Shown: piece after piece, positions 1 to 8,482 of the stretch
How the letters are laid out: each line of letters begins with the position of its first letter
How positions within the stretch are numbered: the stretch's first letter is position 1
Notes under the pieces: model-generated
What the model saw: only the letters and a program-made list of their open reading frames with translations
Told to the model about the DNA's origin: nothing
Databases searched by the model: none
Made by a program: the position numbers and the translations under genes
From: Simiduia litorea
GTDB taxonomy: Bacteria; Pseudomonadota; Gammaproteobacteria; Pseudomonadales; Cellvibrionaceae
Length of the DNA stretch: 64,000 bases
Assembly (NCBI RefSeq): GCF_042853465.1
Contig: NZ_AP031497.1
Coordinates: forward strand, 4,340,001-4,404,000
Reading direction: 5' to 3'

Positions 1-341
1 GCTGCACATTCCTAGAACTCAACCGGCAGGCCTATCGACAATTGCAACACAACTGCAGCCTGCTGAAAGCACAAAGCGCCGACATCTTAAATGTCGACAG
101 CCTGGCGTGGTTGGCGCAGACAGACCAAATGTTTGACTTGGTCTTTCTCGACCCACCCTTCGCCCAACACTTATGGCAACAGGCCATTGAATTATTGAGT
201 CGACCGGGTTGCCTATCTACCCAAGCGCTGATCTACGTTGAAAGCCCCAAAAATTTGCTATTGGCAACCCCCGCTCACTGGAGCCTGAGTCGAGAAAAGG
301 TCGCGGGCGAGGTGTGCTTCCGTCTTTATCGCTTACTTTAA
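1..341 (+). CDS. rsmD: 16S rRNA (guanine(966)-N2)-methyltransferase RsmD, C-terminal part
   Basis: The reading frame is open from the left edge (first full codon at position 3), so the N-terminal half lies outside the window. RsmD methylates G966 of 16S rRNA in the 30S subunit using S-adenosylmethionine. The visible part starts with FLELNRQAYRQL, as in the SAM-binding region of RsmD, and carries the catalytic DPPF motif in the segment FDLVFLDPPF, typical of N2-guanine methyltransferases. The end near FRLYRLL fits the normal C-terminus, so the 3' end is complete. It lies 63 nt upstream of coaD on the same strand, a common neighbour in gammaproteobacteria. The internal TTG at 42 is not a real start. 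Confidence 0.9.
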   Translation, partial: CTFLELNRQAYRQLQHNCSLLKAQSADILNVDSLAWLAQTDQMFDLVFLDPPFAQHLWQQAIELLSRPGCLSTQALIYVESPKNLLLATPAHWSLSREKVAGEVCFRLYRLL

Positions 342-404
342 GAAACGCCCTCAGCTTGATACTATCCGCAGCTGAATTACGCCCCCTTAATATTTGGTGA
401 CTGA

Positions 405-896
405 ATGCGCACTGTAGTTTACCCCGGCACTTTCGACCCGCTGACCAATGGTCATATCGACTTGGTTGAAAGGGCTTGCCGCCTGTTCGATAAAGTCATC
501 ATTGCCATTGCTGCAAGCACCAAGAAGAATCCGCTATTCACCCTTGAGGAACGCGTTGCACTGGCGCACAAGGTTCTCGGGCACCTACCGAATATTGAAA
601 TTTGTGGTTTTGATATTTTGCTGGCGGATTTGGTAAAGCAGAAACAAGCGCAAGGCGTGCTGCGTGGGCTGCGGGCCGTCTCTGACTTCGAATATGAATT
701 TCAATTGGCCAATATGAATCGCGCCCTAATGCCGGAAATGGAAAGCCTTTTTCTCACGCCCTCCGAGCACCTGTCTTACATCTCTTCATCACTGGTACGC
801 GAAATCGCCTCGCTGGGCGGGGATGTCAGTAAATTCGTGCACCCCTTGGTTAAGGATGCACTCATCGAACGCTATAAGAAAAATAGCGTAAAGTAG
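405..896 (+). CDS. coaD: phosphopantetheine adenylyltransferase
   Basis: CoaD transfers AMP from ATP to 4'-phosphopantetheine, the fourth step of coenzyme A synthesis in the cytoplasm. The protein has 163 residues, the usual length. It opens with the nucleotidyltransferase signature YPGTFDPLTNGH (T14-x-G-H17 binds ATP phosphates), carries the substrate-binding stretch GVLRGLRAVSDFEYE, and has the second ATP motif ISSSLVRE near residue 127. The ATG at 405 is the only start that keeps this N-terminus. The gene follows rsmD and is convergent with the small gene at 900-1217, with only 3 nt between the stop codons. Confidence 0.97.
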   Translation: MRTVVYPGTFDPLTNGHIDLVERACRLFDKVIIAIAASTKKNPLFTLEERVALAHKVLGHLPNIEICGFDILLADLVKQKQAQGVLRGLRAVSDFEYEFQLANMNRALMPEMESLFLTPSEHLSYISSSLVREIASLGGDVSKFVHPLVKDALIERYKKNSVK

Positions 897-899
897 GTA

Positions 900-1217
900 T
901 TACTCGACGTCGTGCTGATAGCCAGGCGTGGTACAACCCAAGCAGCGCACGAATGTCGTCTCGCCAGGCCCAACCACTAACGTCTGAGCCGACTGCTTAA
1001 CGTTGCCGCCAGCAGCAGAGAAGGGCAGGGCAACGAGAAACGCCGCTGTGCCTAATACCGTAACACCCAGCATCACTGGGCGTACAATTACCAAATCTAA
1101 CGCCATAGCGGCCGCTGATGGATCTTCCAACTCACCGTCTTTAGCAAGCGCAAAACTAGACATGGCTAAACAAGTGGTTAAAGCAACGGCTCTAACGCTC
1201 AATTTTTTCAGATTCAC
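900..1217 (-). CDS. small exported or membrane protein of unknown function
   Basis: The product has 105 residues. An N-terminal signal peptide is visible (basic MNLKKLSVR, hydrophobic core, cleavage likely after SSFALA). After a short acidic stretch comes a second hydrophobic segment at about residues 47-68, so the mature protein may be held in the inner membrane. The C-terminus contains the pair FVRCLGCT. The start is GTG, with a GGAG ribosome binding site about 7 nt upstream, which supports this choice. Short proteins of this layout occur in pseudomonads and relatives without a known role. I cannot assign a function. It is the last gene before the convergent coaD. Confidence 0.7.
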   Translation of the reverse strand: MNLKKLSVRAVALTTCLAMSSFALAKDGELEDPSAAAMALDLVIVRPVMLGVTVLGTAAFLVALPFSAAGGNVKQSAQTLVVGPGETTFVRCLGCTTPGYQHDVE

Positions 1218-1343
1218 AGCGAGTCTCCTCAGTTATCGTCCTGAGTATGCCATTACTACTTGGGCAAGTACCGGACTTTACGCATTGTACATAAAGTATA
1301 AAGCCATCAGTGGCTTAGCGTCGAATGCTAATGTGCAGTGTAG

Positions 1344-2159
1344 CTAGCACTGGCAATTGGCACAATATACCGTGGCACGATTACTTACGCGAACTTCTTT
1401 CAGCGGAGTGTGACAGACCCGACAAGGCAGGCCACCGCGCCCATAAACGAGTAACTTCTGCTGAAAGTAGCCCGGTTTGCCGTCGCCACCGACGAAGTCC
1501 TTCAGCGTCGTGCCGCCCTGCTCAATAGCCTTAGCAAGCACAGCTTTTATGTGTTCGACTAATACACGAGCTTTTGCCAAGGTTAAGCTGCCAGCGGCGC
1601 GGCGCGGTCGTAACTTAGCCATGAACAGCGCTTCATTAGCGTAGATGTTGCCTACCCCTACGACAACGTGGCTATCCATAATGAACGTTTTTAAGTTTTG
1701 CTTCTTACCGCGCGACCGCTGATATAAATAGTCAGCGGTAAAATCATCAGACAGAGGCTCTGGTCCCAAAGCCGCCAACAGCTTGTGCGCCAACACATCC
1801 CCCTCAGCCCATAACCAGCAACCAAAGCGCCGCGGGTCGGTATAGCGCAGACCGATGCCATCGCTAAACTGCAAATCCACATGGTCGTGCAATCCAGGGG
1901 GCTCTTGCGTCGAAATAACCCGTAAGCTACCCGACATGCCGAGATGCACCAACACGTGCCCCAGCGTGAACTCAAACAGTAAGTATTTACCGCGGCGGGT
2001 CACAGAACGCAGGGTTTTACCGGTTATCAGCTCGGCCAATTCAGGTGGAATGGGCCAGCGCAGCGAAGGATTGCGCACCAGTAGCGCTTTAACTTTTTTG
2101 CCCCGAGTATGCGGCTCAATGCCTCGGCGGGTTGTTTCAACCTCAGGTAATTCCGGCAT
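1344..2159 (-). CDS. mutM: formamidopyrimidine-DNA glycosylase
   Basis: MutM (Fpg) removes 8-oxoguanine and ring-opened purines from DNA and cleaves the abasic site by beta,delta-elimination. The 271-residue protein starts MPELPEVETTRRG: the proline after Met is the Schiff-base nucleophile and the Glu after it is catalytic. Lys58 (Lys57 of the mature protein) lies in RRGKYLL. The C-terminal zinc finger is complete, with Cys246, Cys249, Cys266 and Cys269. The helix-two-turn-helix region with VGVGNIYANEALF is present at about residues 165-180. It lies 20 nt downstream of trmO on the same strand and is probably transcribed with it. Confidence 0.97.
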   Translation of the reverse strand: MPELPEVETTRRGIEPHTRGKKVKALLVRNPSLRWPIPPELAELITGKTLRSVTRRGKYLLFEFTLGHVLVHLGMSGSLRVISTQEPPGLHDHVDLQFSDGIGLRYTDPRRFGCWLWAEGDVLAHKLLAALGPEPLSDDFTADYLYQRSRGKKQNLKTFIMDSHVVVGVGNIYANEALFMAKLRPRRAAGSLTLAKARVLVEHIKAVLAKAIEQGGTTLKDFVGGDGKPGYFQQKLLVYGRGGLPCRVCHTPLKEVRVSNRATVYCANCQC

Positions 2160-2179
2160 CTGAACTCCTTAGTTCCGCA

Positions 2180-2869
2180 TCAGTTTCGCTTCGCTTGCAA
2201 ACCGATAACCTCGATCGACCAAGTACAAGCATCAGACGCTAAATAGCGCCATTGGACGTTGAAATCGAGCAGGTGCATACCATAAATACGGTTTGGCTCT
2301 GGGGTTTGATATGCAGGGCGAGGATCTTGACCCAAGACTTCAACAATCAGCTGCGCCAGCACTGGGCTGATAGAAACACCCTCGGCAAAACCAACACCGA
2401 TGGGCTCGGGCGCCGCTGGCGCAAGCAAGTTACGCGCAGCAGGGACACTATCGACGTAGGGCAGGTAAGGCTTGATATCTACCACCGGCGTCCCGTCGAC
2501 CAGATCCACACCCGAAAGCCAAAGCAGCACCTTGGCGCCATCGATCTCGACGCGATCCAATTTCACCACCGACAAACCTAGGGCATTTGGCCGCACCGGT
2601 GATCGACTTGCGAAGACGCCAATACGTTGATTGCCACCCAAGCGCGGCGGCCTAACCTTGGGGCTTTTTGACTCTGGGCTTTGATGAAAAATAAACTGCA
2701 GCCAAATATGACTGACACTCTCCAAACCCTGAACAGCATCGGCCTGATTGTATGGCGGCAGCAATTCTAAGCAGGCGCAAGCCGACGGCGCCAAGGCCGG
2801 CTGGCGCGGCACGCCAAACTTCTCCTTAAAACAGGAGTGCACGATTCCAATAGTTTGCAGTGTATGCAT
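2180..2869 (-). CDS. trmO: tRNA (N6-threonylcarbamoyladenosine(37)-N6)-methyltransferase TrmO
   Basis: TrmO (TsaA/YaeB family) uses S-adenosylmethionine to methylate t6A37 in tRNA-Thr. From the ATG at 2869 the protein has 229 residues and begins MHTLQTIGIVHSCFKEKFG, the typical beta-barrel start. Family segments include LESVSHIWLQFIFHQ, RSPVRPNALGLSVVKL and DGTPVVDIKPYLPYVD. An upstream in-frame start at 2917 would place the first 16 codons inside the rpmG terminator, so 2869 is preferred. Downstream is mutM. The window gives no direct sign of regulation. Confidence 0.93.
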   Translation of the reverse strand: MHTLQTIGIVHSCFKEKFGVPRQPALAPSACACLELLPPYNQADAVQGLESVSHIWLQFIFHQSPESKSPKVRPPRLGGNQRIGVFASRSPVRPNALGLSVVKLDRVEIDGAKVLLWLSGVDLVDGTPVVDIKPYLPYVDSVPAARNLLAPAAPEPIGVGFAEGVSISPVLAQLIVEVLGQDPRPAYQTPEPNRIYGMHLLDFNVQWRYLASDACTWSIEVIGLQAKRN

Positions 2870-2886
2870 AGCGGCGGGCCAGATAC

Positions 2887-2915
2887 GAAAAAGCCCGGTC
2901 GTACCGGGCTTTTTC
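2887..2915 (-). terminator. Rho-independent terminator after rpmG
   Basis: A 12-bp perfect stem (AAAAAGCCCGGT / ACCGGGCTTTTT) with a 3-nt loop is flanked by A and T runs, so it can act on both strands. It lies 17 nt past the rpmG stop and just upstream of the trmO start, separating ribosomal protein transcription from trmO-mutM. Confidence 0.85.
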
Positions 2916-2931
2916 AAGGTGCAAGGATCAA

Positions 2932-3087
2932 TTACTTGATCTTGCCTTCCTTATAAACCACGTGCTTGCGAACAACGGGATCATATTTCTTGATCTCCAT
3001 TTTCTCAGGCATGGTGCGCTTGTTCTTGTCAGTTGTATAAAAATGACCAGTACCGGCACTTGAGTTCAATCGAATTAAATCACGCAT
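2932..3087 (-). CDS. rpmG: 50S ribosomal protein L33
   Basis: This gene was found by direct translation. It encodes 51 residues: it starts MRDLIRLNSSAGTGHFYTT, continues with KNKRTMPEKMEIKKYDP and ends VVRKHVVYKEGKIK. This is the full-length bacterial L33 of the large ribosomal subunit. The zinc-binding Cys pairs of C+ forms are absent, so it is the zinc-independent (C-) type. It lies 19 nt downstream of rpmB, the standard rpmBG operon, and is followed by a strong terminator. Confidence 0.97.
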   Translation of the reverse strand: MRDLIRLNSSAGTGHFYTTDKNKRTMPEKMEIKKYDPVVRKHVVYKEGKIK

Positions 3088-3106
3088 GGTATTTGCTCCA
3101 GCTAAA

Positions 3107-3343
3107 TTAAACGGCTTCGCCGCGCGCGCGCAGGTCAGTCAGCACTAGGTCGATGCCACGCTTGTCGATGATGCGCATGCCTTTAGCAGATACACGCAAC
3201 TTAACAAAGCGCTTCTCAGACTCAACCCAGAAGCGGTGTGAGTGAAGATTTGGCAAAAAACGACGCTTGGTGTGGTTTTTCGCGTGGGAAACATTGTTAC
3301 CGGTAACTGGACGCTTACCAGTAACCTGACATACCTTGGACAT
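3107..3343 (-). CDS. rpmB: 50S ribosomal protein L28
   Basis: L28 is a structural protein of the large ribosomal subunit. From the ATG at 3343 the product has 78 residues, the normal size, and begins MSKVCQVTGKRPVTGNNVSH, with the typical KRRFLPNLHSHRFW and LRVSAKGMRIIDKRGID segments. A longer in-frame extension to 3505 is open but lies upstream of the family start and overlaps the promoter region, so it is rejected. rpmG follows 19 nt downstream. Confidence 0.97.
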   Translation of the reverse strand: MSKVCQVTGKRPVTGNNVSHAKNHTKRRFLPNLHSHRFWVESEKRFVKLRVSAKGMRIIDKRGIDLVLTDLRARGEAV

Positions 3344-3463
3344 CGTATTGCCTCGTCTGTAAATCGTTCTCGACCCACCAAATGGATCAGAGGTTGCAAG
3401 AAATCTGTGTATCGGGGGCCACCCGGAGAGCAACCGTAGATGCCCCACCAGAAAGAGCCGCGT

Positions 3464-3492
3464 TTTATACCAGAAGCACCCATTGATAGCAA
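3464..3492 (-). promoter_or_regulatory. sigma-70 promoter for rpmBG
   Basis: Read on the minus strand: a -35 element TTGCTA, a 17-nt spacer and a -10 element TATAAA preceded by TGG (extended -10). The spacing is ideal. It lies about 120 nt upstream of the rpmB start, which leaves a 5' leader of roughly 110 nt. Confidence 0.65.
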
Positions 3493-3525
3493 CCAAAAGC
3501 GCCAAAATGGTTAATATTTCAACCG

Positions 3526-4839
3526 TTACGCCGACTTACCCGGTAATAGTCTGGTGCGCCACACCAAACTCAGCATACCGCCGCTAATCAATGCGAACAC
3601 AAACCGACCACTGGCGAATTGCATATAAGACTCAAAACAGTTTATTACAAACCATAACGCTAAAAAGGACAGATAGAACACCAACAAATCGTTAGAAATA
3701 TGTCCATTACGCCAGAGTTGCACACACGCCCGAACCAGATAAGCCCAAAGCGCGACTATTGCAGCCAAGCCCAATAGACCAAAATTAACCAAGGCATCCA
3801 AAAACGAGTTATGTAGGTGCGATAAATCCTGCTTCTTTATCGCCTCAGGGAAGGAGTCAGCCTGCTGAATCACCATTTTTTTACCCTCCACTCCCCAGCC
3901 CACTAACGGCCGCTCGGCTATCCAATGCAATGACTCACGCCAAAAATGCAGTCGAATACCGGCACTGTCGAAAGCGATTGCATCATCAGCCCATAGGGCG
4001 GCAATAGAATCGCTCTCTGCTATAACGCGCTGCTGTATCAGCTGCCAATTCGTAGCCAATACGATGATTAAAGGAATGACTACCATGGCCACTAACCTCG
4101 TCACCCGCCGCCAACTGGCGCTAGTAACCCGTAGCGATACAGCCATCTGAACTATTAGTGCGATGGATAAACCGAGCCAGACAGCGCGCGTCTGCGTAAT
4201 AATAACTGCCACCAAGGCGTAAACAAGCACAAGCAAGCAAGCCCCAACCGCGAGCCAACGCAGGTTCTTAAGCGCTAGCAGACGCGGTAACACCGCAACC
4301 GCGCCAAGCGCCAATACAGCAAAATACATGGCCGCATGTTGGGCGTTAAGCAGGTTTAAATCCGTTCGCGAGCCCGTGATCCCATTTACAATCGCAGTGA
4401 CTCCAATCCCTTTCACCCACGGCGTGAACACCAAGGCAACACCCGCAATCAACCAAATGCCGATAACCTTGCGCCGATCGCCACCGCATGCGAAGGCAAT
4501 GGGGATGAGAAAGAACCAATAGGTCAGCTTATGAACTTGCGGAGAGCTTTCAGCAATATCTGCATGCTGTAGCAACATCAATGCCCAAGTAAGCAATGCC
4601 GCCGCTAAGGCAAATACAAAAATATAGATTGCCGGGCTAGATGTTACTGGCTTTGGGGCAAAGAAAAATGCGACCAACGCGGCTAACAATATCAAGTCGA
4701 TAAATGGCTTTGCCAAGTTATCCGAGAAAATCGATAACACCGTATAGCCAACCAATGCTACCAGCAACCAACCAACAAGCCACATTTGATTGAGAAAGTG
4801 ATCCTTCACCAACAAGCGAATATTAATGTCCATATACAA
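3526..4839 (-). CDS. O-antigen ligase / Wzy-like polysaccharide polymerase
   Basis: The 437-residue protein is an integral membrane protein with about ten to twelve hydrophobic helices and one long periplasmic loop in the C-terminal half. The loop carries Wzy_C (WaaL-type) features: RAVWLGLSIALI, HFWRESLHWIAERPLVGWG and HLHNSFLDALVNFGLLG, the His-Asn-Ser segment being typical of O-antigen ligases. Such proteins join undecaprenyl-linked glycans to lipid A-core or polymerise repeat units at the periplasmic face of the inner membrane. It is the last gene of the minus-strand glycan cluster, 34 nt after the GT2 gene. Ligase and polymerase cannot be told apart by sequence alone; the core-type neighbours favour a ligase. 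Confidence 0.8.
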   Translation of the reverse strand: MYMDINIRLLVKDHFLNQMWLVGWLLVALVGYTVLSIFSDNLAKPFIDLILLAALVAFFFAPKPVTSSPAIYIFVFALAAALLTWALMLLQHADIAESSPQVHKLTYWFFLIPIAFACGGDRRKVIGIWLIAGVALVFTPWVKGIGVTAIVNGITGSRTDLNLLNAQHAAMYFAVLALGAVAVLPRLLALKNLRWLAVGACLLVLVYALVAVIITQTRAVWLGLSIALIVQMAVSLRVTSASWRRVTRLVAMVVIPLIIVLATNWQLIQQRVIAESDSIAALWADDAIAFDSAGIRLHFWRESLHWIAERPLVGWGVEGKKMVIQQADSFPEAIKKQDLSHLHNSFLDALVNFGLLGLAAIVALWAYLVRACVQLWRNGHISNDLLVFYLSFLALWFVINCFESYMQFASGRFVFALISGGMLSLVWRTRLLPGKSA

Positions 4840-4873
4840 CGATTTACCTAATACCTAATACCCGAGATTATAT

Positions 4874-5863
4874 TTACTCGCCATGAATCACTCTATAATC
4901 ATCCATACTGGCGCCAAATACGCCTGCTACAACGCCAAGGTATTTGCACATCTTCAGCCAGTATTTATTCCTCAGCTCACGCTGCAACGCAATAGCTAGC
5001 AAGGCTGAAAACCCAAAGGCAAGAATAACCATAAGCACGCCATTTAAACAAATTATCAAACGACTTCGCCCATATTTTTTCTTGCGCCACGCAGATATTA
5101 TACCAACACGGAATTTTCGTCGTGATAACCATGCCATGTTAGCCTTACTTTCGGGTATTACCTCGTGCACTATAGCTTCCGCACACTTATAGATTGGCAC
5201 TCCTTTTTGCGAGGCCAGGGTGAAAAAAATTGTATCTTCACCGCCCATGTGCGGATTATCCTCAACAAATCGAAGCCCAAGATCCGCCATAACAAAAACA
5301 GGTATTAGTACGTTATTTGTTGCACAAGCACTTAACGCCGTGCCAGTACCTCGCTCTCGTTTGATAAAAAATCGCGCCACTGTTTCGGACACATTGTCGG
5401 GCAACTCCTGAATAACGTGGCCAGAAACAATAGCCTCACCGCCAACTTTTCGACTATATCCGTACAATACATCCAACCATTCAGGCTCTACCCATTCATC
5501 ATCATCGATAAACACCAAGTAATCGCACTTTAGCTCTAAGGTAACGTCTATGGCTCGGTTGCGCGCATAAGGAATACCGCTGGATGCTACGTGCTGATAG
5601 TGCAGTGCAAAGGGGTAATCCTTCTTTAGTATCGCGATATAATCCGCTGCGCTTTGTGCATTATCATTATCGATAATCGATACATAAATTTGCACTCGGT
5701 CAGGCACATTCACTACAGCGATACTAGCCAAGCATCTTTTTAATAACTCCGCTCTTCTACAAGTACAAATACAAATATTAATGCGCGCATCAATTTGATC
5801 GCCGAAACTATCCTGCGGCTGATTCTCTGTCAATTTTGGTACACCCTGTGATAAATGTGTCAC
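4874..5863 (-). CDS. glycosyltransferase family 2
   Basis: The 329-residue protein has a GT-A fold: the N-terminal ICICTCRRAELLKRCLASI is the nucleotide-sugar binding start, and IDDDEWVEPEWL contains the DxD-type metal site. A later acidic motif MGGEDTIFFT is the usual catalytic-base region. The C-terminal 80 residues include a hydrophobic segment (LIICLNGVLMVILAFGFSAL) that should anchor the enzyme to the inner membrane. It starts 5 nt after the upstream GT25 gene and should be translated from the same mRNA. The sugar transferred cannot be inferred. Confidence 0.85.
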   Translation of the reverse strand: MTHLSQGVPKLTENQPQDSFGDQIDARINICICTCRRAELLKRCLASIAVVNVPDRVQIYVSIIDNDNAQSAADYIAILKKDYPFALHYQHVASSGIPYARNRAIDVTLELKCDYLVFIDDDEWVEPEWLDVLYGYSRKVGGEAIVSGHVIQELPDNVSETVARFFIKRERGTGTALSACATNNVLIPVFVMADLGLRFVEDNPHMGGEDTIFFTLASQKGVPIYKCAEAIVHEVIPESKANMAWLSRRKFRVGIISAWRKKKYGRSRLIICLNGVLMVILAFGFSALLAIALQRELRNKYWLKMCKYLGVVAGVFGASMDDYRVIHGE

Positions 5864-5868
5864 GCTAA

Positions 5869-6702
5869 TTACTTCACTTTAGGCATTTTCATACGGGCTG
5901 TTTTGCCCGGCTTTTCAGAAGGTAGCTCAGCTGGATACAGCGCTCCTGAATAGGCCGTTAAATAATCATTACGCTTTTTGCTAAGCAAACCTTTAACGAA
6001 GGGCCGCATGAGGTAGTAAAAAAAACCTACCCGAGCGCGCTTAACATTCGACTTTAGAATCGACGATGGATGCGGCCGCTCCCATAACAAATGAGGCTCC
6101 ACACAGTATTGGTGAAGACCAAACTCCCAGTAGTGATCATAAACCTTATCAATTGGTTCAAAAATATTACTGGCATGCTGAATTATTTTTGCCATCGCAT
6201 TTCGATTAACCACATAACCTTGCGCACCTAACACGCCTCGTTCTGGCCGAGTCAACCGGTGACTGCCTTGTAACATGTCTCGAACAATCTTACGTTTACG
6301 CACTCGCAAAGCCATCAATCGAACGAACTCGAAGTCTTCCGTGAAAGTATTTATCTCGCGCAGCGCGCGTCCGAATTCTGGCTCCACCTCTACATCGTCT
6401 TCCAATAAACAGAGTTTTTCACAACCCAGCGCATAAGCCTTTTTGATGGCGCGCAAATGCGATAAATAACAACCAACCTCTGAATTCGTCATGTCGCAAA
6501 GATGCCGGAGCCTGGATTTTTGTACATCTAAAAATTCATCAGCATCCAGCGCCGGCATCGCATGACGGCCATCGACGCCGGGGAATAGTTCGGCCTCAAT
6601 ACCTTGCGCAGAAAGATTTTCCAGTAAGCGCTGAACACCGTCTCCATCGGGGTGCAAGGTAATAATCCAACAGGGCAAAACCTTTTTACTTTCCGCCATC
6701 AT
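5869..6702 (-). CDS. glycosyltransferase family 25 (LPS biosynthesis type)
   Basis: From the ATG at 6702 the protein starts MMAESKKVLPCWIITLHPDG. It has the GT25 hallmarks: an N-terminal ITLxPDxDGxxR-like strand, SEVGCYLSHLRAIKKA (conserved Gly-Cys-x-x-SH) and LCLLEDDVEVEP (metal-binding EDD). These enzymes add galactose, glucose or similar sugars to lipooligosaccharide cores. The upstream start at 6756 would overlap the preceding GT4 gene by over 50 nt, while 6702 lies directly at its stop codon (6704), so I prefer it; the neighbouring ATG at 6699 is also possible. The acceptor sugar is unknown. Confidence 0.85.
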   Translation of the reverse strand: MMAESKKVLPCWIITLHPDGDGVQRLLENLSAQGIEAELFPGVDGRHAMPALDADEFLDVQKSRLRHLCDMTNSEVGCYLSHLRAIKKAYALGCEKLCLLEDDVEVEPEFGRALREINTFTEDFEFVRLMALRVRKRKIVRDMLQGSHRLTRPERGVLGAQGYVVNRNAMAKIIQHASNIFEPIDKVYDHYWEFGLHQYCVEPHLLWERPHPSSILKSNVKRARVGFFYYLMRPFVKGLLSKKRNDYLTAYSGALYPAELPSEKPGKTARMKMPKVK

Positions 6703-6703
6703 T

Positions 6704-7738
6704 TTATTTGCCCCTCGCAACCAAATCGCTGTACAACTGGCTGTACTGCTGAACAATTATCTCGCGGGCATAATGGGCCTGATAATGAGCAAAGGCCTTA
6801 GCTACAATCTCCGCTCTTTGTTCAGGATTATTGAGCATTTCATTCACTGCCGCCGCCAAGGGCAAGACTTCATCCACAGGCGTAACTAACCCTGTGACCC
6901 CGTGCTCAATAACTTCGCCAGGCCCCTCTGAATTTGTCGCAACTATCAGGCACTGGTGTGCCCATGATTCCATTACAATAGAGCCCAAACCCTCGTAGCG
7001 CGAAGGGCAGACAAACAAATCAACTGAGGCCATTAAGGTCGTAACATCCGATCGCCACCCCAAAAACCGTACTCGATTGGTTAAACCCAAATCTTCACAT
7101 AATGTTTTTAATGACGCCTCCTCAGGACCAGCACCGGCCAGCCAAAGGGTTGCAGCGGGAATATGCTGCAAAGCCTTTAATAAGGTATCAAAGGCTTTAT
7201 TAACGTGTAATCGGCCAGCGGCAAGAATGATAGGCTGATCCGGCGGGGTGTCAAAGCTCGCACGCGAAATCGGGGTAACTGGTGTTTCATCGGCGAAATT
7301 TGGAATTTGAAAAACTCGATTTGCAGGCATTCCACCGTTGACTAAATGATTACAAATGCCCTTCGAAATACCCACCCAATAATCTGCATGGCGATAGTAT
7401 TTCAGGTCGTAGTAGTGCCCTAAGCGACTAGTTAAAATATATTTTCCAGAAGGTGTGGAGCCACTGGCACGGTTCATCCACGTCATGACCAAATCTGGAT
7501 CAAATTTCTTCAAGGCTCGGATATAGCTGATTCTGTCGATTAGGTTTAACGGGCCACCAAAGCGAAAGCCTTCAGCATCAACGCCAGCAGCGCGTAAATC
7601 ATTAACTCGATGTTCATGATTTCGCAAAAAGGCTTTCTGCTGTAATTGCTCACATGTATTAAGGCCTTTAACTAACCTGACGTACATATTTTCGGCGCCA
7701 CCTTGCGGGGCACCGGCTAAAATCTGGGCCACTCGCAT
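6704..7738 (-). CDS. glycosyltransferase family 4
   Basis: The 344-residue GT-B protein begins MRVAQILAGAPQGGAENMYV, the Gly-Gly-Ala-Glu loop of GT4 enzymes. Its C-terminal domain has ILAAGRLHVNKAFDTLLKAL, VDLFVCPSRYEGLGSIVMES (E-x7-E nucleotide-sugar motif region) and GEVIEHGVTGLVTP. It probably transfers a hexose to the LPS core or a related lipid-linked glycan in the cytoplasm. The start codon overlaps the stop of the upstream YrbL-like gene by one base (TGATG), which points to translational coupling. Confidence 0.87.
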   Translation of the reverse strand: MRVAQILAGAPQGGAENMYVRLVKGLNTCEQLQQKAFLRNHEHRVNDLRAAGVDAEGFRFGGPLNLIDRISYIRALKKFDPDLVMTWMNRASGSTPSGKYILTSRLGHYYDLKYYRHADYWVGISKGICNHLVNGGMPANRVFQIPNFADETPVTPISRASFDTPPDQPIILAAGRLHVNKAFDTLLKALQHIPAATLWLAGAGPEEASLKTLCEDLGLTNRVRFLGWRSDVTTLMASVDLFVCPSRYEGLGSIVMESWAHQCLIVATNSEGPGEVIEHGVTGLVTPVDEVLPLAAAVNEMLNNPEQRAEIVAKAFAHYQAHYAREIIVQQYSQLYSDLVARGK

Positions 7739-8454
7739 CAGTGTGCGCCTCCATTATTCGATGAATCTGTATGACCTGTGTGCAACAGCAAGCCGTGATA
7801 ACCGGGGAATTTATCTTGGCCTCTTTGGTCCAATAGCGCATCTATACGCTCATATAAATTAGCCGTTTTCCGGCGCGCTTTGTTAGCCAATGATTTCGTC
7901 GTCAACCAATAAAAAGGCACAATACCGGCGCTGCCTAGACCATCGATAACGACTAAACGCTTAATTTTTCCCTCGTGTTTTTGCACCACGATATTGTGGA
8001 GTAAAAGATCACGCGAGGGAATTGAGTAGCGCTGCCACTGCTCAGCAAAAGACTTTACTGCCGTGCTAATATCTTCGTTAATACCATTATCCCAAATACA
8101 TTTTTTTAAGGTTTCGGAAATAGTACCTAGATCGTCACGAATTAAATCGGAAACTAAACCCAAGCCCATATCTGTTTCAACAAAGCCATAACAGCGACTC
8201 AGCAATTTAAAAGCATCAGCATCGAGATGCTTTTCAAACGACTGCATGACACGCCATTCTTCTTGATTGTCATCAAAGCTCGACAGTGGCTTCAGATTTT
8301 TTGGGAAACCTTTTTTACGTCGTCGGTCTGCCAAACTAAAATCAGGCCTACGTACTTTGATACAAAGATTGGGATTTTCTGGATGCACAAAACACAAGCG
8401 ATTACCACCCTGGGCAAATGGCCGCTCCTCAGATAACACGATGAGTTTCGTCAC
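7738..8454 (-). CDS. YrbL-like protein (PhoP-regulatory-network, kinase-like fold)
   Basis: The 238-residue protein matches the YrbL family: it opens with LSEERPFAQGGNRLCFVHPE, then CIKVRRPD (candidate ATP-binding Lys), a conserved aromatic region near EEWRVMQSFEKHL, and SRDLLLHNIVV, which resembles the catalytic loop of kinase-like LPS-modifying enzymes (Asp and Asn present). In Escherichia coli yrbL is controlled by PhoP; its biochemical role is not settled. Here it sits between two glycosyltransferases with overlapping or close starts, so a role in phosphorylating LPS core sugars is a reasonable inference but is not shown. Confidence 0.75.
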   Translation of the reverse strand: MTKLIVLSEERPFAQGGNRLCFVHPENPNLCIKVRRPDFSLADRRRKKGFPKNLKPLSSFDDNQEEWRVMQSFEKHLDADAFKLLSRCYGFVETDMGLGLVSDLIRDDLGTISETLKKCIWDNGINEDISTAVKSFAEQWQRYSIPSRDLLLHNIVVQKHEGKIKRLVVIDGLGSAGIVPFYWLTTKSLANKARRKTANLYERIDALLDQRGQDKFPGYHGLLLHTGHTDSSNNGGAH

Positions 8455-8482
8455 GCATTCACTCTCATGATTCCAACAGTAA

